From Bacillota bacterium (GTDB lineage Bacteria > Bacillota > UBA4882 > UBA8346), in assembly GCA_023401925.1 (NCBI GenBank), contig JAEXDA010000028.1:1-64000 (forward strand): a DNA stretch of 64,000 nucleotides, read 5' to 3'. A program made the position numbers and the translations under genes. Below the pieces are notes generated by a model that was given only the letters and a program-made list of their open reading frames with translations, was not told the DNA's origin and did not search any database. The stretch's first letter is position 1. Every line of letters starts with the position of its first letter. Shown here in pieces: positions 16,527 through 25,083 of the stretch.

Positions 16527-17354
16527 CGGTTTCCCGGCAGGCTTAAGGCAAAATGATTGGGCGGATACAATAACCGGGTCAAGCTCAGCTACGTCAATAC
16601 GAGCCTTCGGCCAGGGAAAAAGCATCCAACGGGGAAAAGTGTAACTCCTTGCTCTGCTAAAGAAGGCGCCGGGATGTCATTTGCTTGGAAATAACCCTTT
16701 GATGTTTTGATAAAAACGTTCGTATTCCTAGCGCAAGGTGGATAAGTCAATAAACCCATGAATAAGGGTGTCCAGCGCAAGCGCACGGATATCCCGGGTT
16801 GAAACCTGCCAAGCCACCCGCCGATCAGAGCAAAAAATCACCCCAATATTTGAAGTCCAAATTTGGATTGAGCCATGGGCGAGAAATAAAAAATCGGCAA
16901 GCATGGCGCACCAAGGATACTTCCCAGGGCGCCCCAAGCGAAAATTTTCCCAACGACAGATCCTGAGGGGGACAAAGGGAAAGATGACAAGGAAAATTCG
17001 CGGGTTAAAGGTTGGCAAATGTAAAATGAATCTGGGGAGGGGTGGTTTTATTGAAATATTGTGATTGGGGTGTAAGATTTTCGGTCATGGTCCTTCTCCA
17101 TCTTTAGAATGTGTATTTGATCAATGAGAGTTCATAGAAACGTAAATCAGGATTACCTTATTTAAGGAAAAGCCATACCCAAAATGGTGCTTTCATTCGG
17201 CCGACGATGTCGACAATAAGTTTCGAAATCCAAATGTTTTCCCCCTCCTGACCAGGTGATTTTACTCCCAAAGGAACCAGGGCGGCTCTTGGCAGGAATG
17301 GGATAAAAATACTGGAATAGGTAGAAGAACGATGTCTAAAGGGGGTGAATCACA
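16527..17354. other. Long stretch without a recognised gene
   Basis: No family is recognised. Overlapping frames on opposite strands (16768-17064 plus, 98 codons; 16728-17018 minus, 96 codons) lack clear ribosome sites and neither shows a familiar pattern. The stretch may be a decayed gene. A ribosome site and short leader for the YdbC-like gene occupy its end. Confidence 0.4.
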
Positions 17355-17594
17355 ATGGCTGAAATTACTTTCACAATTAAAAAACATCTTTTGGTATTAT
17401 CAACGGGAGTCAAGGGCTGGACCAAAGAAGTGAATATCGTAAGCTGGAATAACCGGAAACCCAAACTGGATATCCGGGAATGGGATGAAAACCATGAAAA
17501 GATGGGGAAAGGGATTACCCTCAACCAGGAGGAAGTGATGGAACTCAAAAAAATCTTCAATGAATTGGATTTTGAGGAATTGGGTTTGGAATAA
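17355..17594 (+). CDS. ydbC: YdbC-like PC4-fold single-stranded DNA-binding protein
   Basis: A 79-residue protein matching the bacterial PC4/YdbC family: GWTKEVNIVSWNNRKPKLDIREWD at about 21-44, then HEKMGKGITL. The family adopts the fold of the eukaryotic coactivator PC4, dimerises and binds single-stranded nucleic acid. Its cellular role is not settled. The ATG follows AAGGGGGTG with good spacing. It stands alone in a largely non-coding region, next to the inverted repeat and the structured-RNA candidate. Confidence 0.85.
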   Translation: MAEITFTIKKHLLVLSTGVKGWTKEVNIVSWNNRKPKLDIREWDENHEKMGKGITLNQEEVMELKKIFNELDFEELGLE

Positions 17595-17729
17595 ATGAGG
17601 TTGCCGCAATTACTATTGGTTATTAGCTCCTGACTCCGGTTTTTTATTTTTCTGATTATAAAGTTAATTCCGCAGATTATTTGGATGTACTGAGCTATCA
17701 TCTTCTATTGATTTAATATCAAAAGAATA

Positions 17730-17874
17730 TCTCGCGCAGAGGCGCGGAGGCGCAGAGAAATGACTAACTGCGTTTTGGGGTTATGTTTTCTGGCCGAAAC
17801 GTAGCCCTTTCATGTTACTAAAATATCTTGCAAAGCGCATCTCGCACTCCGCGCCTTGGCGCCTCTGCGGGAGA
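17730..17874. repeat. Inverted pair of GC-rich repeats, possible MITE
   Basis: Two copies of the GC-rich repeat face each other: TCTCGCGCAGAGGCGCGGAG at 17730-17749 onward, and its near reverse complement ending GCGCCTCTGCGGGAGA at 17859-17874. About 80 bp of ordinary sequence separates them. The symmetric layout suggests a non-autonomous palindromic element. No target duplication was identified. Confidence 0.5.
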
Positions 17875-18039
17875 ATAAATAGGCGGCTTGAGTCGGACCA
17901 AGCTGATTTATCTTTATAATCATGTTTATTTTTAATAAGCATTCGGCTTGAGATTGGAATGCCATTAACCAATAGGGCACAGGTTAATCAAAAAATTTCT
18001 TAAAAAAATTAAATCCTTATGAATATAAAACCACGATAT

Positions 18040-18455
18040 GGGTCATTATATTATCAGGGATTTGTAGTAGCCGAGGCGCAGATTGATAATGGCTCCGTCA
18101 TTTACGGCCTAAAGGGTCATTATCAGTCGAGCAACTGATCAGTATGGGTTCATGTTTCACTCGCGCGAGGGCGCAAGGATCCATATTGGTCTGAGCAAGA
18201 TTGTACGGGTTGGGCCAACTTATTACGGCAGTCCAAAAGATTGTCGTGGTAGGGAAACTTAGGCCGTGCAGTCGAGCCTAGATTGTCATTGGAGTGAAAG
18301 GGTGTGTTTGCAGCCGAAAGGTTGCAGGCAGATCACTAAGTTTCCATGGCAGTCGGTCAAAGGTTATCGTAGTATGTGTAATGGGTGTTTGTAGCCGAAA
18401 GGTTGCAGATATCCACGTAACGTGGTGCGGTAGCCGGAGATAAGGTTACTATAAG
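18040..18455 (+). ncRNA. Candidate large structured non-coding RNA
   Basis: This GC-richer block sits in about 1 kb without a gene and shows dense helix potential. Helices found by eye: 18084-18091/18118-18125 enclosing CCGT/ACGG; 18140-18151/18177-18188 (12 bp with three G-U); 18221-18233/18239-18251 (13 bp, loop CAAAA); long-range 18253-18262/18336-18345 (10 bp perfect); two near-identical 7-bp GAAA-capped hairpins at 18309-18326 and 18390-18407; 18413-18417/18421-18425; 18430-18435/18444-18449. The GAAA hairpins lie in repeated cassettes of about 32 nt. A T-rich tract follows at 18457-18473. It may be a free RNA or a leader of the chemoreceptor gene. It does not carry signatures I know for RNase P, tmRNA, T-box or group II introns. 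Strand is taken from the plus-strand G-U pairing and T-tract. Confidence 0.6.
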
Positions 18456-18604
18456 TTCCTTTTATTATTTTTGTTATCTAAGTCCCCTCTACGCAAATTT
18501 CTGATTTTTCACCCCTTTTACCTTTGAAAAAAACCCTATAGAAAATTTAGAAAAAACCGATGGTATTCTTAGATTTATAAAATGAATGGGGAGCCTGATT
18601 CAAA

Positions 18605-20341
18605 TTGAATACCAAAAAAGCCAAAAAAAGTTCTAATTTACGAACGAAATTTTTAATTCTTGTGTTCTTAGGAATTATCATCCCAACCTGCTTTATTTTT
18701 GGTGGCTCTTTGTTAGTAATGGTTCAATTCAATGAAGATGCAAAAGTCGAAGCCCAAACACAGGCCATGAAAGAGGCTGGGGAAAGATTAAAGCAGGTCG
18801 TCCAATCGGTAGTGACTTCGGCAGAAGCTTTTTATAATGATAAAGCGGTAACCTTACCTGAAGATGAAATATTAACAAGTATTCAAAATCAAATTCGGTC
18901 TTCCCAATATGGACAATCTGGCGATTTTTTTATTTATCAGTATGATGGAACCTGTTTGGTCAATTCCAAAGAATCTTCAGCGGAAGGGCAAAATTTTTGG
19001 GATTTAAGAGATCAAAATGGTCAAAAGTTAATCCAAAAATATATTAGAGCGGCTAAAAAGGGTGGGGATATTATTCCTTTTGTTTGGTCCAACCCCCAAA
19101 ACCGTCAATTGGAAAACAAGCTTTCTTATGTAATGCCGATTCAACTTGGAAATTTGGAATTTGCCGTTGGAACAACGACCTCTTCCCCGCCGTTGAAAAC
19201 CGCCACCCCCAAAATCGATTCAAAAACCCAAATCATGATATCGATTATGGTGATGTGTTGCATTATTTTATTGATTGTTATTCTCGTTTTAATCCGCCAC
19301 CAATTTTCAAAAACCATTTCCAATCCTCTGAATCATCTGGTGAAGCTTGCTAAAAATATGTCGGATGGTGACTTTAGCGGAGTCGTACCGGATCACATGG
19401 GAAATGAATTGGGTGAAATGGCTAAGGAACTAGAGGTCCTAGGGCGTAATTTATCCAATTTATTAACCCAGTTATCCGATATGGCCGGCCGGGTCAGTAG
19501 CGCTTCCAAAGAGATTGCCTCCGATAACCAAGATTTATCCAAACGGACCCAAGAGCAAGCAGCCACATTGGAACAAATCGCGGCTACGATAGAAGAAGTT
19601 AATTCTTCCGTCATGCAAGCCTCGATAAACTCAGGACAAGCGCAGGAACTTTCAAAATCAACTCTGGATACAGTTAAAGCCGGTGAAAAAACAATCCAGG
19701 AAACCCATGCAGCAATGCAACAAATTTCCGCCAGCAGCCGGCAAATTGTTGAAATCATCAAAGTCGTTAATGATATTGCTTTCCAGACCAATTTGCTTGC
19801 TCTAAATGCTGCTGTGGAGGCAGCTCGGGCAGGGGAACAAGGGCGGGGGTTTGCTGTAGTGGCCGCGGAAGTGAGGAATTTAGCCCGGAGGGTCGGCGAG
19901 TCTTCCAAAGAAATTGAACAATTAATTAAGGAAGATGTTAAACGGGTTGAGCGCGGGAGTTCCTTGGCTGAACAATCAGCAGAAATGTTACAGCAGATTG
20001 TAACGAATACCAAACGAACCTCGGATGTAATTGCGGAAGTGGCTGCCACAATGAAGGAACAAACAGCAGCGGCCCAACAAATACAAACCTCTGTGGAACA
20101 ATTAAATCATGTGACTCAGCAAAACGCAGAAATGGTGGAAGAAATGGCTACGGCTAATCTTCAGTTAAATGGCGAAGCAACAACCCTCAATGAACTGGTA
20201 AGCAATTTTAAGATCAATAAAAAGGCCGGTCTGAACGGTTCAAAACCGTTTACTAAGCCGGTACCGGCGGACAGGAATGAAAAAAAGCCAAGCCCGGTGA
20301 AAAAAGATGATTTCTTGGGAGATGAGTGGGAGAAATTTTAG
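18605..20341 (+). CDS. Methyl-accepting chemotaxis protein with sCache sensor
   Basis: A 578-residue chemoreceptor. Membrane segment one is at about 15-37. A single-Cache-type extracellular sensor (about 38-200) contains GQSGDFFIYQYDGTCLVNSK and KLSYVMPIQLGNLEFAVGT. Membrane segment two is at about 212-233, then HAMP and the long coiled-coil signalling domain. The hairpin tip is the invariant FQTNLLALNAAVEAARAGEQ. The C-terminus GDEWEKF ends in an xWxxF pentapeptide, the tether for CheR/CheB in other systems. Start is TTG at 18605; the GGGGAG upstream is 12 bases away, so the start is less certain. No other chemotaxis genes are in the window. Confidence 0.92.
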   Translation: MNTKKAKKSSNLRTKFLILVFLGIIIPTCFIFGGSLLVMVQFNEDAKVEAQTQAMKEAGERLKQVVQSVVTSAEAFYNDKAVTLPEDEILTSIQNQIRSSQYGQSGDFFIYQYDGTCLVNSKESSAEGQNFWDLRDQNGQKLIQKYIRAAKKGGDIIPFVWSNPQNRQLENKLSYVMPIQLGNLEFAVGTTTSSPPLKTATPKIDSKTQIMISIMVMCCIILLIVILVLIRHQFSKTISNPLNHLVKLAKNMSDGDFSGVVPDHMGNELGEMAKELEVLGRNLSNLLTQLSDMAGRVSSASKEIASDNQDLSKRTQEQAATLEQIAATIEEVNSSVMQASINSGQAQELSKSTLDTVKAGEKTIQETHAAMQQISASSRQIVEIIKVVNDIAFQTNLLALNAAVEAARAGEQGRGFAVVAAEVRNLARRVGESSKEIEQLIKEDVKRVERGSSLAEQSAEMLQQIVTNTKRTSDVIAEVAATMKEQTAAAQQIQTSVEQLNHVTQQNAEMVEEMATANLQLNGEATTLNELVSNFKINKKAGLNGSKPFTKPVPADRNEKKPSPVKKDDFLGDEWEKF

Positions 20342-20475
20342 GGCTTGAAAAAGAAAATTTGGGATTCTTGGTTTTTTCATAATCAAATGGCAGGATTTTG
20401 AAACCGGATGTCAAATTTTATCAAGAAAAGGGCTTGAAATTCAGACTGTTTCATATAGGGAAGGAGGACTCGTTT

Positions 20476-20916
20476 ATGAATTTTCTTGCAAAAAATAGTT
20501 GGCTGAATTTGGTTATGGGGTTAACCGGATTTTATTTTGTATTTTCGATCATGCAAATGATCATGGGTAAGTTTGGGGTGAAGATGGTGAGTGTAACGCA
20601 GGGAACAGCCAATCTCAACAGCGGCTTTTATTGGATGATTTCCTATACGGTCGCCTTGGTGGTGGTTCTTTTTGCGGTCATCGTATTTTGCAAGCCGAGA
20701 GCGCCGCTTTTTGTTTTCCTGGGTATTTTGCTCGGAGGAGCTATCGCTTTATATCATCCGCTTTTGGATACCATCTTGAATCTTGATAAGGATGTCCGGA
20801 AGGGCGGATTGGTGGCATTGTACGGATTATTGCCCCATCTGGTGGTGCTGGTTGGATCCTTGATTGGAATGTACGTGGCTTGGCTTAGCAATAAAATGTT
20901 GGGTACTACTGAGTAA
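20476..20916 (+). CDS. Four-helix membrane protein of unknown function
   Basis: A 146-residue protein from the ATG at 20476, preceded by AAGGAGG. Four hydrophobic segments are seen at about 11-31, 49-70, 76-97 and 117-140. No family is recognised. It lies 135 bp after the chemoreceptor gene on the same strand and is followed by a strong terminator, so the two could be one transcript. Confidence 0.75.
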   Translation: MNFLAKNSWLNLVMGLTGFYFVFSIMQMIMGKFGVKMVSVTQGTANLNSGFYWMISYTVALVVVLFAVIVFCKPRAPLFVFLGILLGGAIALYHPLLDTILNLDKDVRKGGLVALYGLLPHLVVLVGSLIGMYVAWLSNKMLGTTE

Positions 20917-20933
20917 AATATTCCTAAATGCAG

Positions 20934-20968
20934 GGGTTGTCTCTAAAGCAAAAGGGACAGCCCTTTTT
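20934..20968 (+). terminator. Rho-independent terminator
   Basis: GGGTTGTCTC (20934-20943) pairs fully with GGGACAGCCC (20954-20963), two pairs being G-U, and is followed by TTTTT. It ends the membrane-protein transcript. Confidence 0.85.
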
Positions 20969-21087
20969 CTTTGTTTTAAGAGGAAATTTTTGGATAAACT
21001 GCTTGTGAGGAGGACTAGTAGAGCGTATCGTAAATAAACGGCAATCGGGAAGATACTAGTTTAGGAATATGGCCAGTAGGTGAAATA

Positions 21088-21303
21088 ATGGAATATCTTA
21101 TTTTTGATACCGAAACCATTGGTTTGCCGAAGACTTGGAAGGCGCCCCTCACACCCGCTTGGATAATTGGCCAAGAATGGTGCAATTGGCGGAGCTGCAT
21201 TATAAGTTATTTCAAAGCAATTTCCAGGGAGCCCACCGGGCGGACAGCGATGCGCTGGCATGCGGAAGGTGTTTTTGTGAATTAAAAAAGCGGAAAATCG
21301 TCT
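21088..21303 (+). pseudogene. Remnant of a DnaQ-like 3'-5' exonuclease
   Basis: The first frame reads MEYLIFDTETIGLPKTWKAPL, the Exo I motif of DEDD exonucleases. After a two-base insertion (CACACCC near 21150) the sequence continues in another frame as TRLDNWPRMVQLAE. It then jumps to LHYKLFQSNFQGAHRADSDA and LACGRCFCELKKR, the Exo III region, ending at a TGA near 21303. The middle of the domain (about 80-100 residues) is missing. The gene is thus broken by a frameshift and an internal deletion. Its short remaining length and lack of Exo II rule out activity. Confidence 0.7.
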
Positions 21304-21367
21304 GAAAATTATTGTTTGCACCACTCCTTTTTTTATTGTACAAGCAGGATTATTGCATTTGCATACC

Positions 21368-21409
21368 GAACAGATATTCGGTTGAACCGATTCGATAAAA
21401 CGTTATAAT
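21368..21409 (+). promoter_or_regulatory. uvrB promoter with degenerate LexA box
   Basis: TTGAAC (21382-21387) and TATAAT (21404-21409) are 16 bp apart. Just upstream, CGAACAGATATTCG (21367-21380) matches the Gram-positive SOS box GAAC-N4-GTTC with one mismatch (ATTC). The position fits LexA control of uvrB. Confidence 0.65.
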
Positions 21410-21427
21410 AATGAAGAGGTGTATTCA

Positions 21428-23416
21428 TTGATTCATAAAAAATTTGTGATTCATTCCGAATATCAACCCAGTGGGGATCAGCCCCAGGCTATAGCCGGAC
21501 TTGTTCAAGGAGTCCGGGAAGGATGCCGGGATCAGATCCTGCTGGGGGTTACCGGCTCCGGAAAGACTTTTACCATGGCCAAAGTAGTCGAAGAGTTGCA
21601 AATGCCGACTTTGGTTCTGGCTCATAATAAGACATTGGCGGCTCAGTTATATAGCGAGTTCAAGGAGTTTTTTCCGGAAAATGCAGTGGAATATTTCGTA
21701 AGTTATTACGATTATTATCAACCGGAGGCTTATGTGCCTCAGTCGGATTTATATATCGAAAAAGACTCCAGCCGAAATGATGAAATCGACCGTTTGCGGC
21801 ATGCGGCAACTTCTTCGTTGCTGCAGCGGAAAGATGTGATTATCGTTGCCAGCGTTTCCTGTATTTACGGCTTAGGCGATCCGGAAGATTATGAAGCGAT
21901 GACGCTTTCGCTGAAATCGGGGGAATTTAAGGATAGGAATCAAATCCTCCGCCGTTTGGTGGGGATTCAATACAGCCGGAACGATACCGGTTTCAGCCGT
22001 GGTACTTTCCGGGTCCGGGGCGATGTTATTGAAATCATTCCGGTTTATGGGGAAAACATCATCCGGATCGAACTATTTGGCGACGAAGTCGAGAAGATCA
22101 TTGAAATTGACCCGATTACCGGCGAAGTATTGCAGAATTTGACGGAATTGATGATTTATCCGGCTACCCATTATATCACCTCCGAAGAGAAAATGAAGCG
22201 GGCCGTAAAGACGATTGAGGAAGAATTGGAGGAACGGATTCGCTATTTCCGGGATAAGGATATGCTGATCGAAGCCCAACGGATCGAACAACGGACTCGC
22301 TTTGATCTGGAGATGATGGGTGAAGTGAATTTTTGCCAGGGTATTGAAAATTATTCCCGTCATTTAACCGGAAGGGCGCCGGGAGATGCCCCGGCCACAC
22401 TGATTGATTACTTCCCAAAGAATTTTTTGTTGTTTATCGATGAGTCCCATGTCAGTGTCCCTCAAGTAGGAGCCATGTACGCCGGAGACCGGTCCCGAAA
22501 AGAGACGCTGGTGCAATATGGGTTTCGATTGCCGTCGGCCCTTGATAACCGGCCGCTGAAGTTTAATGAGTTTGAGGAACACATCAGTCAGGTGGTTTAT
22601 GTTTCGGCGACACCGGGGCCGTATGAAACCAAACGCACCGACCGGATTGTAGAGCAGATTATCCGGCCTACCGGCCTGGTGGACCCGGAGATAACAGTCC
22701 GGCCGGTAAAAGGGCAAATCGATGATTTACTGGAGGAAATTCGGGTCCGGGCGGATCGCAATGAACGAGTGCTGGTCACGACGCTTACTAAGAAAATGGC
22801 TGAGGATTTGACGGAATATCTGGAAGGACTGGCCATTCGAGTCCGTTATCTCCACTCGGAAGTAAATACTTTAGACCGGGTGGCCATCTTACGTGACCTA
22901 AGGCTGGGCAAATTCGACGTCCTCGTGGGAATCAATTTGCTCAGGGAAGGCTTGGATTTACCGGAAGTTACTCTGGTGGCCATTTTGGATGCGGATAAAG
23001 AAGGATTTCTCCGTTCAACGACCTCTTTGGTTCAGACCATTGGCCGGGCGGCCCGGAATGTCGACGGCCGGGTGATAATGTATGCCGACCGGATTACCGA
23101 TTCGATGCGGGAAGCCATTGGCGAAACCAACCGGCGTCGTGAGAGACAATTGGCATACAACCGGGAAAACAATATTACGCCGGAGACCGTTAAAAAAGCT
23201 GTCCGGGATTTGATTATGGCGGAGCAAGCGGCGGAAGATAAAGTAGAGTATGAGATGCAGAAGAAGCCGAACCTGTCTCAAGCTGAAATTAAAGGAAAGA
23301 TTGGGGAATTGGAAAAAGAAATGTTAAAAGCCGCTGCCGACTTGGCCTTCGAACGAGCGGCGGAACTCCGGGATGAAATGCGCGGGTGGGAGAAGTTGGT
23401 TAAGGAAGATCGGTAG
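21428..23416 (+). CDS. uvrB: UvrB, excinuclease ABC subunit B
   Basis: About 662 residues, full length. UvrB receives DNA damage from UvrA, verifies it and recruits UvrC for incision in nucleotide excision repair. Visible features are SEYQPSGDQPQAI at the N-terminus, Walker A GVTGSGKT, the beta-hairpin region YYDYYQPEAYVP, DESH as Walker B, helicase motifs YVSATPGPYE and VQTIGRAARN, and a C-terminal UVR domain. The TTG at 21428 is eight bases after AGAGG; a GTG three codons earlier (21419) overlaps that site. The tail overlaps the convergent flavoprotein gene by 17 bp. Confidence 0.97.
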   Translation: MIHKKFVIHSEYQPSGDQPQAIAGLVQGVREGCRDQILLGVTGSGKTFTMAKVVEELQMPTLVLAHNKTLAAQLYSEFKEFFPENAVEYFVSYYDYYQPEAYVPQSDLYIEKDSSRNDEIDRLRHAATSSLLQRKDVIIVASVSCIYGLGDPEDYEAMTLSLKSGEFKDRNQILRRLVGIQYSRNDTGFSRGTFRVRGDVIEIIPVYGENIIRIELFGDEVEKIIEIDPITGEVLQNLTELMIYPATHYITSEEKMKRAVKTIEEELEERIRYFRDKDMLIEAQRIEQRTRFDLEMMGEVNFCQGIENYSRHLTGRAPGDAPATLIDYFPKNFLLFIDESHVSVPQVGAMYAGDRSRKETLVQYGFRLPSALDNRPLKFNEFEEHISQVVYVSATPGPYETKRTDRIVEQIIRPTGLVDPEITVRPVKGQIDDLLEEIRVRADRNERVLVTTLTKKMAEDLTEYLEGLAIRVRYLHSEVNTLDRVAILRDLRLGKFDVLVGINLLREGLDLPEVTLVAILDADKEGFLRSTTSLVQTIGRAARNVDGRVIMYADRITDSMREAIGETNRRRERQLAYNRENNITPETVKKAVRDLIMAEQAAEDKVEYEMQKKPNLSQAEIKGKIGELEKEMLKAAADLAFERAAELRDEMRGWEKLVKEDR

Positions 23417-25043
23417 GTAAAATGTATGGGGTATGTTCGATTTCTCCCTTGTTCAAACCGATTTGAAACATATCGTTCTGCTGGTTTTTGTTGGGGAAAT
23501 CTTCCCGATAATGACAGCCTCTGCTTTCTTTACGCATCAGACTGCTGCCAATAACAGCCAATGCAACTTGGGCCATATTATATAGTTCGTAGAGCTCCCA
23601 ACTATGAGGGTTTACTGTTAACGGAGGGAGATTTCGGTATAGCTTTGAAATCTCAGTCCAAGCGATATTGAGTGAGGAATCGCTACGGCACACCGAGACA
23701 TTTTTCCACATAAGCCTGGGTATCATCATTTTTAGGTGGTTCATTTCGTTTAAATCGATGAAAGATGGGGAAATAGAGTCTGGAATCATTTTATTTCCGG
23801 TAAAGTCTGTATATTCTTGACTGGCAGCATATTTGGCGGCGTTTGCTCCGGCTCTGGCCCCAAAAACTTGACAGGCCGCATGCATATTACCACCCAAACG
23901 GTCGGCTCCGTGAGGCCCGGCAGCTACTTCACCGGCAGCAAATAATCCGGAGATTTGGGTTTGGGCATTTTCATCAATCAGGATGCCCCCGTTGAAAGCA
24001 TGGGCAAAGATGTTGAGTTCCAAGGGTTGTTTCAGCGGATCATTTGCGCTATCGAACCATTCGTACCACATTTTCCATAATGAAACCTGGGCTAATTTTT
24101 CTGGAGTAATTTTGGAAATATCCAAGGAAATGCCCTGGTGATTTTCGCGGAAATGTTTAAAAATGGCAACATCCAAAGGGTAGCTTCCGTCACTGACAGT
24201 AAATGGGAAATGCTTTGCCCTCTGCTTTAGGAGAGGAATGAATTCAGGGGGTATTCCTGAGATTTTTGGATTTAAAAATAAAATTCGATCCAGAAACGGT
24301 ACCTTATTTAAAGGTTTAAGCAATCCCCAACCGAATTGAATGAATTCCAGATTGAGTAATTTACAGCCCGCCCGAAGTGCTAAGGCATAACCATCGCCGG
24401 TCATCTCTTGTGTAGCGAAGTTATATTGATAAATTCCCGTACCTCCGCCGGTAGCGATGATGACTGCTTTGGCATGGATTGTATATATTTCACCTGCTTT
24501 ACTAATGCCGAAGGCCCCACAACACCGGCCATCTTTGACGATTAAGTCCAGTATCATCACATCTTCCAATGTTTTCAGCCCATATTGAAAGATTGATTTT
24601 TTCACGGCATTTATGATGTTAGGGACTCCGGTTGCCTGATAACAGCGTTCTTTCTCAGCATAACAACCTCTGACTTGAACATGAGTACCATCATGATTTC
24701 GATCGAGCTCCAGGCCGAGTTTGGTTCCTAAATCCATCACCCGCTTCGGAGCATCATCAGCAAGTGCCCGGGCTAATATGGGATTGCACATTCCTTGAGC
24801 GGCATTTATGATATCTTGATAATGTTCATCCGGATTGTCAGTCGGATCCTTTTCGGCAGTTGCCGCCTGAATACCCCACCCGTAACTGAGGGGATAATAA
24901 GTTGCCCCCCCTTTTCCCAGTTTTGATTTGATGACAATTAAAACATCGGGAATACCGCTCTCCCGGGCGGCAATGGCGGCCCGAATCGCTGCGGCGCCGC
25001 CCCCGATAACAAGAACCGAACAAAATAAGGTCTCTTTTTTCAT
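23400..25043 (-). CDS. FAD-dependent oxidoreductase, fumarate reductase/succinate dehydrogenase flavoprotein family
   Basis: About 547 residues. The N-terminal dinucleotide fold shows VLVIGGGAAAIRAAIAA (about 10-26). Later come ATGGGTGIYQYN and the FAD-contacting HGADRLGGNMHAACQVFGARAG. These are hallmarks of the FrdA/SdhA/NadB family. The covalent-FAD histidine and quinone partner subunits are not apparent, so a soluble oxidase or dehydrogenase is likely. The ATG at 25043 follows GATGAGGTG; a GTG at 25052 overlaps that site. It is the last gene of an IclR-DapA-ABC operon. It probably oxidises the imported compound or an intermediate (inference). Confidence 0.85.
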   Translation of the reverse strand: MKKETLFCSVLVIGGGAAAIRAAIAARESGIPDVLIVIKSKLGKGGATYYPLSYGWGIQAATAEKDPTDNPDEHYQDIINAAQGMCNPILARALADDAPKRVMDLGTKLGLELDRNHDGTHVQVRGCYAEKERCYQATGVPNIINAVKKSIFQYGLKTLEDVMILDLIVKDGRCCGAFGISKAGEIYTIHAKAVIIATGGGTGIYQYNFATQEMTGDGYALALRAGCKLLNLEFIQFGWGLLKPLNKVPFLDRILFLNPKISGIPPEFIPLLKQRAKHFPFTVSDGSYPLDVAIFKHFRENHQGISLDISKITPEKLAQVSLWKMWYEWFDSANDPLKQPLELNIFAHAFNGGILIDENAQTQISGLFAAGEVAAGPHGADRLGGNMHAACQVFGARAGANAAKYAASQEYTDFTGNKMIPDSISPSFIDLNEMNHLKMMIPRLMWKNVSVCRSDSSLNIAWTEISKLYRNLPPLTVNPHSWELYELYNMAQVALAVIGSSLMRKESRGCHYREDFPNKNQQNDMFQIGLNKGEIEHTPYILPTDLP

Positions 25044-25083
25044 AGCAAACACCTCATCATTAGGAAGTCATTCTTGTTAAAAG

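Noticed and set aside
18040..18455. RNase P RNA, tmRNA, T-box leader or group II intron
   Set aside because: The diagnostic conserved strings (for example the T-box GGGTGGNACCGCG, RNase P GAGGAAAGTCC, intron domain V) were not found in the sequence.
18582..18608. Leader peptide of eight codons before the chemoreceptor gene
   Set aside because: An ATG frame overlaps the TTG start, but no ribosome site or attenuator hairpin supports it.
19393..20049. 218-codon minus-strand frame
   Set aside because: It is antisense to the chemoreceptor signalling domain, rich in Ser/Ala as expected from its heptad codons.
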